Positions 5,647-13,234 of a stretch of DNA of 29,475 bases are shown one piece after another (the first letter of the stretch is position 1; every line of letters begins with the position of its first letter). Under the pieces are notes generated by a model that saw nothing but the letters and a program-made list of their open reading frames with translations, had not been told where the DNA came from and searched no databases. The DNA comes from a virus. The position numbers and the translations under genes are program-made. The stretch covers positions 1-29,475 of the IMG/VR virus record IMGVR_UViG_3300042312_000144; one strand, 5' to 3'.

Positions 5647-8234
5647 TGGCAATTATACGTTACACTAAAGACGCTACCATACGGTATGCATACTTAAACA
5701 TCTTCCCTGATCAGTTTAAAACTGAAAAGGAAAAGAAAGATGAGAGTTGGATAAAAAATACAATGGATTATTTTGCAAATAAAGCGTATGCTGAGTATAT
5801 TAAAAATAGAGATACCTTTGTTAAGAACTACGATCTTATGAAAGGTATTCTTCGTATGGAAGATTTTTATCAAGAACCAGAGGTGAAAAGTTTTACAGAC
5901 ATGCTTACATCTGATTTAGAACTTCCTGCTTATGTAAAAATGTATTCAATTATAACCACACCTGTTAATGAATTAGTAGGAGAGATTTCTAAAAGACCAG
6001 ATACATTTAGAGTGAAAGCTTTTGATGATGATAGTAAGGCAGAAGAGCTACAATTTAAAACAGAGACATTACAAAATTTTATAATAGCTCAGGCTAGACA
6101 AAAGCTTGTAGAAAAAGCTGCTATGGCTGGAGAAGAAATAGATGAAGAAGAATTAGAGCAACTCACAATGGAACAAGTACAAGATGAGTTAGATAGTTAT
6201 ACGTCTATAGCAGAAAAATGGGCTAACCATGTTCTTACTTGTCAAAAAGCTGAGTTTAATTTAAAAGAAAAGTCTGAAGATGCTTTTAGAGATATGTTAA
6301 TATCCGCTAGACAATTCTATCATATATATGAGGACAATTCAAAATCTGGTTTTAATATAGAAGTAGCCAATCCAAAAAATACTTGGTTTCTTACCACACC
6401 TGATAGAAAATGGATATCAGACCCTACAGGTAGAGCCCAAGGTGCTTATGCAGCAGGTACAGTACAAGTTATGGAGCTTTCAGAAATTATTGAAAGTATG
6501 CCAGATATTACAAAAGAAGAAATTGATCACTTACGAAGCTCTCTTCAAGACTATGGATTAATTAATGTTAGAGAATCTAATTTAGGTAATCCTAATATAT
6601 CTCCAGGTATAGATTCTGTTAACTATGATACATTTGATCCATTAGTGTTACAAACACGTATGATTATTGAATCAGAAATGAAAGAGAATAATGATGGATT
6701 ACGAGACTTTTTAGGATTAACATCTAATGTGTCTTCATTTGGATACAAGTATGTTGTTGTAAAATCTTATTGGATTTCTAAGAAAAAAATAGGTAAGTTA
6801 ATTTATACAGATGAAATGGGTAATGAGCAGTCAATGCTTGTTGATGAAAATTATAAATCAAAAACCATTCCTACACAAATCTCTTTAGAATGGGGATGGA
6901 TTAATGAATGGTATCAAGGAACAAAAATTGGTCCAGACATCTATCATGTTAAACCATTTAAACTATTAAATTATTGCCCTATTATAGGTACAACATTTGA
7001 GGTGAAAAATACAGAAGCTAAAAGCTTAGTAGATTTAATGAAACCATTTCAAGTGATATATAATGTTGCTATGAACCAACTTTACAAACTTCTTGAAAAG
7101 GAAGTAGGTAAAGTACAATTAATGTCATTAAGACATATTCCTATTCCTAAAGATGGAGATACACAAGATGCTTTAGACATATGGGAAATGGAAGCACGTA
7201 ATAGAGGAGTGGTATTTGTTGATGACTCCCCAGAAAACTTAAAAGCTCCTAGTTCTTTTAACCAATTTACAGCACTCGATCTTACAAGAACACAAGAAAT
7301 ACAGTCTAGATATTCATTAGCTCAACAAATGAAAATAGAATGTTGGGAACTTGTTGGTATGTCTAAACAAAGAATGGGGTCTGTTTCTGCCTCTGAAAGT
7401 GCTACAGGGGTAAACACTGCTGTTCAACAAAGTTATTCTCAAACAGAACCTTTGTTTGTTGCTCACGAATATGTTTTAGGACAACTATATCAAGCTATAA
7501 TTGATGCTGCTTTATATATAGAAAGTGCTAAACCAGAAAGCACTCTTTCATATATTACAAGTGAAGGAGAATCTGCCTTTGTTCAAGTGAATGGATCAGA
7601 TATTAAGTTTCGTGATTTAAAAGTGTTCCTCACTAATAGACCTGAAGACACACAAATGTTTAATGAACTTAGACAACTTTCTCAGGCTCTTATTCAAAAT
7701 GGTGGCACACTTTATGATGTAGTAGAATTATACACTACTAAGTCTATGAGAGATATGAAGAAAACATTCAAAGATCTTAGAGACAGACAAATTGCTCAAC
7801 AAGATCAAGCTCAACAGCTTGAACAACAAAAACTTCAACAACAAGCTGAACAAACTCAAGCTCAAATGCAACAAGCTATGCAACTTGCTCAAGAGAAACA
7901 AGCTAACGATGATTACCAAAGAGAACTTGATAGACAATCTAAAGAGAAGATTGCTATCATACAAGCTACAGGATTTGGTAAAGTGGAATCAGAAGATGTT
8001 AACGAAAATTCTATTCCTGATGTATTAGAGATGAGTAAACTAGCACAAGCTGAAAACAAAGCCTCTAAAGACTATTTAACCAAAATGGCTGATATACAAT
8101 CTAAGAATAAACAAGCCAATGATAAAATGAGTATTGAAAGAGAAAAACTAAAAGTGGCTAGAGAAAATATGGTTAATGATGAAAAAATAGCTAAAATAAA
8201 TGCTAGTAATAGAGCAAATAAAGCTAAGAAATAA
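5646..8234 (+). CDS. Portal protein (862 aa)
   Basis: Position immediately after TerL and length (crAss-like portals are about 800 residues, longer than most) support the call. Early on it has a helical clip/wing-type region (NAYAEYIKNRDTFVKNYDLMKGIL in outline; ELPAYVKMYSIITTPVNELVGEISKRP at about 95-121). The middle is rich in Trp/Tyr and beta strands (YKYVVVKSYWISKKKIGKLIYTD). There is a long stem-like helix (SLVDLMKPFQVIYNVAMNQLYKLLEKEVG) and a conserved-looking segment ending MSKQRMGSVSASESATGVNTAVQQSYSQTEP. Residues about 715-775 are an extreme Gln-rich coiled coil, followed by a charged C-terminal helix ending in Lys. The dodecameric portal would form the DNA channel and bind the ring proteins. 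The Gln-rich coil may form the barrel inside the head. Confidence 0.88.
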   Translation: MAIIRYTKDATIRYAYLNIFPDQFKTEKEKKDESWIKNTMDYFANKAYAEYIKNRDTFVKNYDLMKGILRMEDFYQEPEVKSFTDMLTSDLELPAYVKMYSIITTPVNELVGEISKRPDTFRVKAFDDDSKAEELQFKTETLQNFIIAQARQKLVEKAAMAGEEIDEEELEQLTMEQVQDELDSYTSIAEKWANHVLTCQKAEFNLKEKSEDAFRDMLISARQFYHIYEDNSKSGFNIEVANPKNTWFLTTPDRKWISDPTGRAQGAYAAGTVQVMELSEIIESMPDITKEEIDHLRSSLQDYGLINVRESNLGNPNISPGIDSVNYDTFDPLVLQTRMIIESEMKENNDGLRDFLGLTSNVSSFGYKYVVVKSYWISKKKIGKLIYTDEMGNEQSMLVDENYKSKTIPTQISLEWGWINEWYQGTKIGPDIYHVKPFKLLNYCPIIGTTFEVKNTEAKSLVDLMKPFQVIYNVAMNQLYKLLEKEVGKVQLMSLRHIPIPKDGDTQDALDIWEMEARNRGVVFVDDSPENLKAPSSFNQFTALDLTRTQEIQSRYSLAQQMKIECWELVGMSKQRMGSVSASESATGVNTAVQQSYSQTEPLFVAHEYVLGQLYQAIIDAALYIESAKPESTLSYITSEGESAFVQVNGSDIKFRDLKVFLTNRPEDTQMFNELRQLSQALIQNGGTLYDVVELYTTKSMRDMKKTFKDLRDRQIAQQDQAQQLEQQKLQQQAEQTQAQMQQAMQLAQEKQANDDYQRELDRQSKEKIAIIQATGFGKVESEDVNENSIPDVLEMSKLAQAENKASKDYLTKMADIQSKNKQANDKMSIEREKLKVARENMVNDEKIAKINASNRANKAKK

Positions 8235-8272
8235 TAGAAATAGTTAAAAAAATTGTTTCTTATAGGGGAACA

Positions 8273-8295
8273 AATAATATTAATGCTATATTATT
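8273..8295. repeat. A+T-only inverted repeat between portal and scaffold genes
   Basis: AATAATAT, 7-base loop (taatgct), ATATTATT: an 8-bp perfect stem just after the portal gene and about 30 bases before a promoter. There is no T tract, so it is unlikely to terminate strongly. It may be an operator or chance. Confidence 0.3.
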
Positions 8296-8326
8296 CACAA
8301 AATTAAACCAATTTGACTAAAATCTC

Positions 8327-8357
8327 TTTGATATTAAATATTGTTGTTATACATTTG
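8327..8357 (+). promoter_or_regulatory. Bacteroidota-type promoter for the scaffold/capsid genes
   Basis: TTTG at 8327-8330, 19-base spacer, TACATTTG at 8350-8357: a full match to TTTG-N19-TAnnTTTG. It lies in the only sizable gap (151 bases) of the head block and ends 28 bases before the ATG at 8386. This would allow extra transcription of scaffold and major capsid genes, which are needed in high copy. Confidence 0.75.
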
Positions 8358-8385
8358 TCTTTAATAAACCAAAAATAAACTACAT

Positions 8386-9594
8386 ATGGCTGATAATTTA
8401 GATAACTTTAGTATTCAGGATACTATGGAAATGGGTATGGGTAACCAAGAATTACTTAATGACTTATTTTCTCCTGAAACCTCAACATCAAACCCAGAAG
8501 ATGTTACACCTATTATTAAGGATGCTGAACCTCCTGTTGCTCCTGAAGTACCAGAAGTAAAAAAAGGTAAGGACATTATTCCTCCTAGAAGTGTTGATGG
8601 TAAAACAGATGAAGAAAAAGGAGAAGGACAATCATTAATTGCTGATTTTTTTAGTGATGAATCAGATGATGATGCTCCAGCACCAAAACCACCAGTTACT
8701 ACAAATGATGATGCTCCACAAGGTACACAATTTACTGCACTTTCAAACGACCTTTTTAAATTAGGTGTATTTACTAGTGAAGAAGGAGAAGAGCAAGAAA
8801 CTATAACCACTGCTGAAGAGTTTTTAGAAAGGTTTAACAATGAAAAGAAAAAAGGTGCATCTGAATTGGTGCAAAACTTTATTTCACAATTTGGGGAAGA
8901 TTATCAAGATGCTTTTGAAGCCATATTTGTAAAAGGTGCCAACCCTAAAGAATACTTTAGTGTATATAACCAAGTAGTTAATTTTGCTGAAATGGATATT
9001 TCAGATGAAAGAAACCAAGAAAAAATAATGAAACAAACACTTACGGATCAAGGGTTTGATCCTGAAGATGTAGAAACAGAAATTGAAAGGTTAAAAAACT
9101 ATGGAGATTTAGAAAGTGTAGCGGCTAAACATCACAAAGTGTTAGTTAAAAAAGAAGCTACAAAACTCCAAGATATAGAAATAAAAGCTGAACAAGAACT
9201 TAGACAAAAAGCTGCTATTAAAAATCAGTATATAACTAACGTACAAACCATCTTACAAGATAAGATAAAACAAAAAGAGTTTGATGGTATTCCTATCAAC
9301 CCTAAATTAGCAACAGAACTACAAGACTTCTTATTAGTTGATAAGTGGAAAACTCCTTCAGGAGAAACACTTACAGACTTTGATCGTGCTATTCTAGATA
9401 TGAAGAGACCAGAAAACCACGCAATGAAAGTTAAATTAGGTCTTCTTATGAAGATGTTAGAAAAAGACCCTACATTATCAACTATACAAAAAACAGGAAT
9501 AACTAAACAATCTAATGAACTGTTTGGAGAAGTTGCAAGACAAGTAACAAGAGAAAAAACTACTGGTGCTAAAACTAATGCATGGTCTTTATAA
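8386..9594 (+). CDS. Putative head scaffolding protein (402 aa)
   Basis: It lies between portal and major capsid protein, the classic scaffold position. The first 130 residues are acidic, Pro-rich and probably disordered (FSPETSTSNPEDVTP, DEEKGEGQ, SDESDDDAPAPKPP). The remainder is strongly helical and charged (ERFNNEKKKGASELVQNFISQFGEDYQDAFEAI; then KHHKVLVKKEATKLQDIEIKAEQELRQKAAIKNQ as a long helix). This make-up suits a transient internal scaffold that leaves or is degraded before packaging. No protease domain is visible in it or next to it, so how it would be removed is unknown. It has its own promoter, and the leader TAAACTACAT shared with genes at 2923 and 11477. The assignment rests on context and composition rather than a recognised motif. 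Confidence 0.65.
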   Translation: MADNLDNFSIQDTMEMGMGNQELLNDLFSPETSTSNPEDVTPIIKDAEPPVAPEVPEVKKGKDIIPPRSVDGKTDEEKGEGQSLIADFFSDESDDDAPAPKPPVTTNDDAPQGTQFTALSNDLFKLGVFTSEEGEEQETITTAEEFLERFNNEKKKGASELVQNFISQFGEDYQDAFEAIFVKGANPKEYFSVYNQVVNFAEMDISDERNQEKIMKQTLTDQGFDPEDVETEIERLKNYGDLESVAAKHHKVLVKKEATKLQDIEIKAEQELRQKAAIKNQYITNVQTILQDKIKQKEFDGIPINPKLATELQDFLLVDKWKTPSGETLTDFDRAILDMKRPENHAMKVKLGLLMKMLEKDPTLSTIQKTGITKQSNELFGEVARQVTREKTTGAKTNAWSL

Positions 9595-9628
9595 CAAAAT
9601 AATTAATAACTAACAAAAACAAATAACA

Positions 9629-11191
9629 ATGGCAATTCAAACAATCCCAGGGTTAACAGGTTTTACTTATGCTCGTGTAGCGTCTATGGACAAACGTGCT
9701 GTTGGAAAACTTACAGACTCAAATCACTTAGAGAGTTTTCACTCTACTGAGCCTGCAGATTATGATAAAAAAATCATTTCTTTATATACGCAGAGCTCTT
9801 TGTACAGCAACGACTTTTTGGACATGATTAACAAAAGCACACCTTATTACATTGATAATAATAGTGATGCTTGGAAATGGCAAATAGCTGTTCCCTACAA
9901 ATTTCCAAAAATTATTGACATTCCTGCTAGCACGCAAGATTTAATTGCTTCTGGTAAAACAGGCATTGATGGTCAAGAATTTCAATTAGTATTAGATACT
10001 AATGAGTTTTCTAAAAATGCTATCGTTTCTGTAGGCACTCGTCAATATGGTCCTAGATTTTATGTAATAAAAGATCCACAACCTTGGAACATGGGCTTTT
10101 TGTATTCATTTACATTAGTAACTGATAATCCAATTGTTGATTTTGTAAATCCTACATTCTTACAATATGGTGTTGAACTAGAATTAGTTGATGCTGCTAT
10201 TGGTGAGTTTGATCAAGATTTGTTAGGCTTACCAAGATTAGGTGAACAAATCACTATGTTTGAATCTTTAGGATCAGCATATGGATATGAGCACAAAATT
10301 ACAGAATGGGCTGATGACAAAATGATGAGAGATGCCTCTGGTAAACCTCTTGATATTTTAGTGTATGCTCCACAAAGACGTAATCAACTACCTTTAACTC
10401 GTAATGATGTTAAATGGGAACCATTTATTGAATTCTGGATGCGTAAGTCTATGATTGAGCTGAAAGTTAAACGTATGATTTGGGCTAAGCCTGGTACAGT
10501 TAAAACTAATGGTTCTAAACAAGAATTGAAACGTACATCTGCTGGTGTTTACCACAGAATGAGAAACAATGGTAACTTAGTACAATACAACAGAGGTGAG
10601 TTTTCTGCTAATTTAATTCGTTCAGTATTTGGAGACTTGTTCTACAGAAGAGTGGATGTAAAAGACAGAAGTGTTAAAATGTACACTAATGAAGCTGGTT
10701 TTGATGTATTCCAACAAGCTCTTAAAAATGATGCATTAAACTCTGGTCTTACTTTCATGGCAGATTCTGGAAACAGATATATGCAAGGTGAAGGACAACA
10801 TATCACTTACAACTTTGCATTTGATGCAATGGTTACACGTGAAACAGGTAGAGTGGAATTGATTCACTTAAAAGAATTAGATTTACCACAAACTAACTTA
10901 GAATTTGGACAAAACAAAAAAAGTACACCAGTATTTATGGTGTTTGATGTTTCTCCAATGTCTGATGGTTCAATGGTAAACAACATCCGTGAAGTACGTA
11001 TGAAGGGTGCACCTTCTATGACTTGGGGTTATATTGATGGTACTCGTCACCACTTAGGTTTTGCTAAATCTCAAGGTATGAGTTCTGCTAATAAATTCCC
11101 AGGATACGAAATCTGGATGAAAGATAGATGCGATGTATTTATTGAAGATCTTTCTAGAACTGTGTTGATCGAGGAAATCCCACAATTCTAA
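9629..11191 (+). CDS. Major capsid protein, HK97-fold type expected (520 aa)
   Basis: The size (crAss-like capsid proteins are about 490-520 aa), the place after portal and scaffold, and the higher frequency of common codons fit the major capsid protein. The start MAIQTIPGLTGFTYARVASMDKRAVGKL and a mixed alpha/beta pattern follow, with a long region DKMMRDASGKPLDILVYAPQRRNQLPLTRND and EFWMRKSMIELKVKRMIWAK in the middle (about 230-290). The end reads YEIWMKDRCDVFIEDLSRTVLIEEIPQF. No separate cleavage motif is obvious. The gene is transcribed from the promoter at 8327-8357 and followed by structured RNA and a tRNA (11204-11443) before the next gene. An A-rich leader (ACAAATAACA) precedes the ATG, with no Shine-Dalgarno. 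Confidence 0.87.
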   Translation: MAIQTIPGLTGFTYARVASMDKRAVGKLTDSNHLESFHSTEPADYDKKIISLYTQSSLYSNDFLDMINKSTPYYIDNNSDAWKWQIAVPYKFPKIIDIPASTQDLIASGKTGIDGQEFQLVLDTNEFSKNAIVSVGTRQYGPRFYVIKDPQPWNMGFLYSFTLVTDNPIVDFVNPTFLQYGVELELVDAAIGEFDQDLLGLPRLGEQITMFESLGSAYGYEHKITEWADDKMMRDASGKPLDILVYAPQRRNQLPLTRNDVKWEPFIEFWMRKSMIELKVKRMIWAKPGTVKTNGSKQELKRTSAGVYHRMRNNGNLVQYNRGEFSANLIRSVFGDLFYRRVDVKDRSVKMYTNEAGFDVFQQALKNDALNSGLTFMADSGNRYMQGEGQHITYNFAFDAMVTRETGRVELIHLKELDLPQTNLEFGQNKKSTPVFMVFDVSPMSDGSMVNNIREVRMKGAPSMTWGYIDGTRHHLGFAKSQGMSSANKFPGYEIWMKDRCDVFIEDLSRTVLIEEIPQF

Positions 11192-11203
11192 TAATAAAAA
11201 TCC

Positions 11204-11251
11204 GAGAAGAATCCCCTCAACTCCTCTCCCTCCTACGAGGGGATGATTCTC
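11204..11251 (+). ncRNA. Long hairpin in the 3' region of the capsid transcript
   Basis: GAGAAGAATCCCCTC (11204-11218) pairs with GAGGGGATGATTCTC (11237-11251): 5 bp, a 2x2 internal loop, then 8 bp, closing an 18-base pyrimidine-rich loop. It starts 12 bases after the capsid stop. There is no T tract after it, so it is more likely an mRNA-stabilising or processing structure than a simple terminator. Confidence 0.55.
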
Positions 11252-11257
11252 AACCCT

Positions 11258-11363
11258 AGTGCCTAACTAAGCATTTGCCTTAGCACCTGCACTTTAAAAT
11301 AGTAAATTAAGAGTGATGGATTGGGGTGTCCCTGGTCGCATATCCTTTCAATAGGAACACTCT
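11258..11363 (+). ncRNA. Structured non-coding segment with alternative pairings upstream of the tRNA
   Basis: GTGC at 11259-11262 can pair with GCAC at 11283-11286 (extended by TAA/TTAG, one bulged C) or with GCAC at 11289-11292 (with A-T closing). Next, AGAGTG (11310-11315) can pair with CACTCT (11358-11363), or GTGTCCCT (11326-11333) with AGGAACAC (11353-11360, one mismatch); the two share bases 11358-11360. The DNA is clearly richer in G and C than its surroundings, and no reading frame is supported. It could be the processing leader of the tRNA, a regulatory RNA, or a decayed tRNA, though no T-arm or anticodon arm is found in it. Confidence 0.4.
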
Positions 11364-11369
11364 GCAAAT

Positions 11370-11443
11370 CGTGTGGTGGAGCAGTTGGTTAGCTTGCTGG
11401 ACTCATAATCCAGAGGTCGAAGGTTCGAGTCCTTCCCACGCAA
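11370..11443 (+). tRNA. tRNA-Met(CAT), initiator (fMet)-like
   Basis: The cloverleaf is complete. Acceptor 11370-11376 with 11436-11442; D stem GAGC/GCTT; anticodon stem CTGGA/TCCAG with loop CTCATAA (anticodon CAT at 11404-11406); variable loop AGGTC; T stem GAAGG/CCTTC with loop TTCGAGT; discriminator A at 11443. Position 1 is C and position 72 is A, an unpaired C1-A72 end, and positions 11-24 are A-U. Both are identity marks of bacterial initiator tRNA. The third mark, three G-C pairs at 29-31/39-41, is only two-thirds present (GGA/TCC). CCA is not encoded (ACT follows base 72). It may be an initiator tRNA carried by the phage; the alternatives are elongator Met or, with a modified C34, Ile. 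Confidence 0.93.
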
Positions 11444-11476
11444 CTAAAATAAACCAAATTATTAAATAACTACATT

Positions 11477-12445
11477 ATGGGTAAAACAGGCAAAATTTCT
11501 ACTATTAAGAGAGAATATAATAGCTCTCAATTACAAACAATGGATAGTGGGTTAGCACAGAAAGGAATGACTAGAATCCCTGGAACAGGTGTATTCAAAT
11601 ATCCTTATAAAGAATTAGATGGTAAGTACAGAACAGGACTTGATCCAGAAGCTGCTTACATCAAACGTATCAAAGATGATACTGAAAGAGAACTTGAGAT
11701 TCAAAGAGTAACCAATCTTCGAAAAAAACTTGAAGATCAGATAGGTGATATTGATCTTGGACCACGTTCTAAGTTTTGGAATTATGGACTATCATTATCT
11801 CCAGATGATCAAACTCATGTACAAGCAGTTAAACTGATGGATGGTGATAACTATTTTGATTTATCAAATGCTTTCCAAGAAATAGCCTTTTCATGGTTAA
11901 GAGTACACCCAACCATTGCATCTTCTTACCAAGCATGGGAAAGAGGAGAATATCCAGCAGACACACAATTTTATGTAGTAGATGATGAGATAGAGAATGC
12001 AGTGATCTTCAAGAAAAAACAATTAATTAATAAAGCAATTGTTAAGTTTGATTCAATGACTCCTGAAAAGAAACGTAAAGTTGCAAGACTTTTAGGTTTA
12101 CCAGTATCAGAAGATTCAAAAGAAGAAGTAGTGTACAATTTAGTAGACAACACATTAAAACAAACTGAGTTTAAGAATGGTAAATATTCAGGATTAAATC
12201 CAGTGGAAGTGTTTAATAGGTTTGCTGACATGAAAGAAAGTTTACTCCATATTAAAGATTTAGTAAAACAAGCTGTTGCACACTCTATTTATAGAATAAA
12301 ACCTAATGGTAAAGTTTATGAAGGAGAATTTGAAATAGCTAAAGATGAGGAAGATTTAATTAAATTCCTTGCAGATGATGATAATCAAGATGAGCTATTA
12401 ACATTAGAAGGTAAATTAAAAACTAAAAAACTAGCTTCTACATAA
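11477..12445 (+). CDS. Phage protein of unknown function between capsid and connector genes (322 aa)
   Basis: The family is not recognised with certainty, but the position directly after the capsid gene and tRNA suggests a virion or assembly role. The N-terminus is polar with a KYPYKELDGKYRTGLDPEAAYIKRIKDDTERELEIQRVTNLRKKLEDQIG segment that looks like a long helix (residues about 35-95). The middle holds aromatic residues (PRSKFWNYGLSLSPDD; FQEIAFSWLRVHPTIASSYQAWERGEYPADTQFYVVDDE). The C-terminal half is helical and ends acidic then basic (LADDDNQDELLTLEGKLKTKK). The leader ATAACTACATT before the ATG repeats the motif seen at 2923 and 8386. The last codons and the stop are inside the hairpin at 12426-12458. 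Confidence 0.65.
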   Translation: MGKTGKISTIKREYNSSQLQTMDSGLAQKGMTRIPGTGVFKYPYKELDGKYRTGLDPEAAYIKRIKDDTERELEIQRVTNLRKKLEDQIGDIDLGPRSKFWNYGLSLSPDDQTHVQAVKLMDGDNYFDLSNAFQEIAFSWLRVHPTIASSYQAWERGEYPADTQFYVVDDEIENAVIFKKKQLINKAIVKFDSMTPEKKRKVARLLGLPVSEDSKEEVVYNLVDNTLKQTEFKNGKYSGLNPVEVFNRFADMKESLLHIKDLVKQAVAHSIYRIKPNGKVYEGEFEIAKDEEDLIKFLADDDNQDELLTLEGKLKTKKLAST

Positions 12446-12458
12446 GGAGCTAGTTTTT
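12426..12458 (+). terminator. Rho-independent terminator overlapping the end of the 322-aa gene
   Basis: AAAAACTAGCT (12426-12436), 11-base loop containing the TAA stop, AGCTAGTTTTT (12448-12458): an 11-bp perfect stem whose 3' arm ends in five T. The next gene starts 18 bases on without a recognised promoter, so some read-through must occur. It probably attenuates. Confidence 0.65.
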
Positions 12459-12475
12459 AAAAAACATAAAAGAAT

Positions 12476-13207
12476 ATGATACAAGTAGATAGTTTATTGT
12501 ATAAAGTAGATCAAAGATTGAATAAACTGTCAACTAATGAGCATCAAGAAATTCCTTTAGAAGACAAAATTTTAGCTTTAAATGAAGCTCAAATTAAGTT
12601 AATAAAACAAAAGATTGATGGTATTAGTACTGCTAGTCAATTGGGTCAAGATTCATTTAAAAAACGTTATGAAGATTTACAAAGTCTTATAATGAATTAT
12701 AATCACCAACCCTTAAATCTTACATTAAAAAATCTTGAACTAAATCAATGGTGTATATATGTAAATGATTTAACACCTAAATATATGTTTTATGTAGATT
12801 CATATATTTTAGCAGACAAAGGAAGATGTAAAAATAGAAAGATTTGGATTAATAGAGAGCTTGCAAAACACGGAGATTTACAATTTTTATTAAATAATGA
12901 TCATTATAAACCAAGTTTTGAATATCAAGAAACATTTAACTCAATATCGTCTAATGAAATAAGTTATTTTACAGATGGTACGTTCACTCCAAAACAAGTT
13001 TACATAATGTACATGAGATATCCTAAATATATAAATAAAGAAGGATATATAATGTTAGATGGAAATCCATCTTTTAACCAAGATTGTGAACTTGAATTAT
13101 ATTTAGAAGATGAATTGTTAGACTTAACAGTACAAAATCTAGCAATGTATACTGAAAATGCAGCAGCTGTACAAAGTGCTCAATTTAGAATACAAACAAA
13201 TGAATAA
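12476..13207 (+). CDS. Putative head-tail connector / ring-type protein (243 aa)
   Basis: An N-terminal helical region (MIQVDSLLYKVDQRLNKLSTNEHQEIPLEDKILALNEAQIKLIKQKIDG, residues 1-50) is followed by a mainly beta region with many aromatics (LNQWCIYVNDLTPKYMFYVDSYILADKGRCKNRKIWINREL). It ends with an acidic helix (DCELELYLEDELLDLTVQNLAMYTENAAAVQSAQFRIQ). A helical start plus beta domain and a C-terminal helix is the general plan of tailed-phage adaptor proteins that stack on the portal. Similar plans are seen at 22049 and 23260, fitting the several ring proteins of crAss-like tails. No single diagnostic motif is available, so the role is inferred from shape and place. It begins 18 bases after the hairpin at 12426-12458. 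Confidence 0.5.
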   Translation: MIQVDSLLYKVDQRLNKLSTNEHQEIPLEDKILALNEAQIKLIKQKIDGISTASQLGQDSFKKRYEDLQSLIMNYNHQPLNLTLKNLELNQWCIYVNDLTPKYMFYVDSYILADKGRCKNRKIWINRELAKHGDLQFLLNNDHYKPSFEYQETFNSISSNEISYFTDGTFTPKQVYIMYMRYPKYINKEGYIMLDGNPSFNQDCELELYLEDELLDLTVQNLAMYTENAAAVQSAQFRIQTNE

Positions 13208-13234
13208 ACTTTATTAACATTTAAAATAAACAAA

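Noticed and set aside
7728-8028. Frames on both strands within the Gln-rich portal end (7728-7964 minus, 7792-8028 plus)
   Set aside because: Leu/Lys/Asn-rich shadows produced by CAA-rich codons of the portal coiled coil.
11258-11363. A second tRNA upstream of tRNA-Met
   Set aside because: No T-arm GTTCRA motif and no 5+7+5 anticodon arm could be placed; treated as structured RNA of unknown role.
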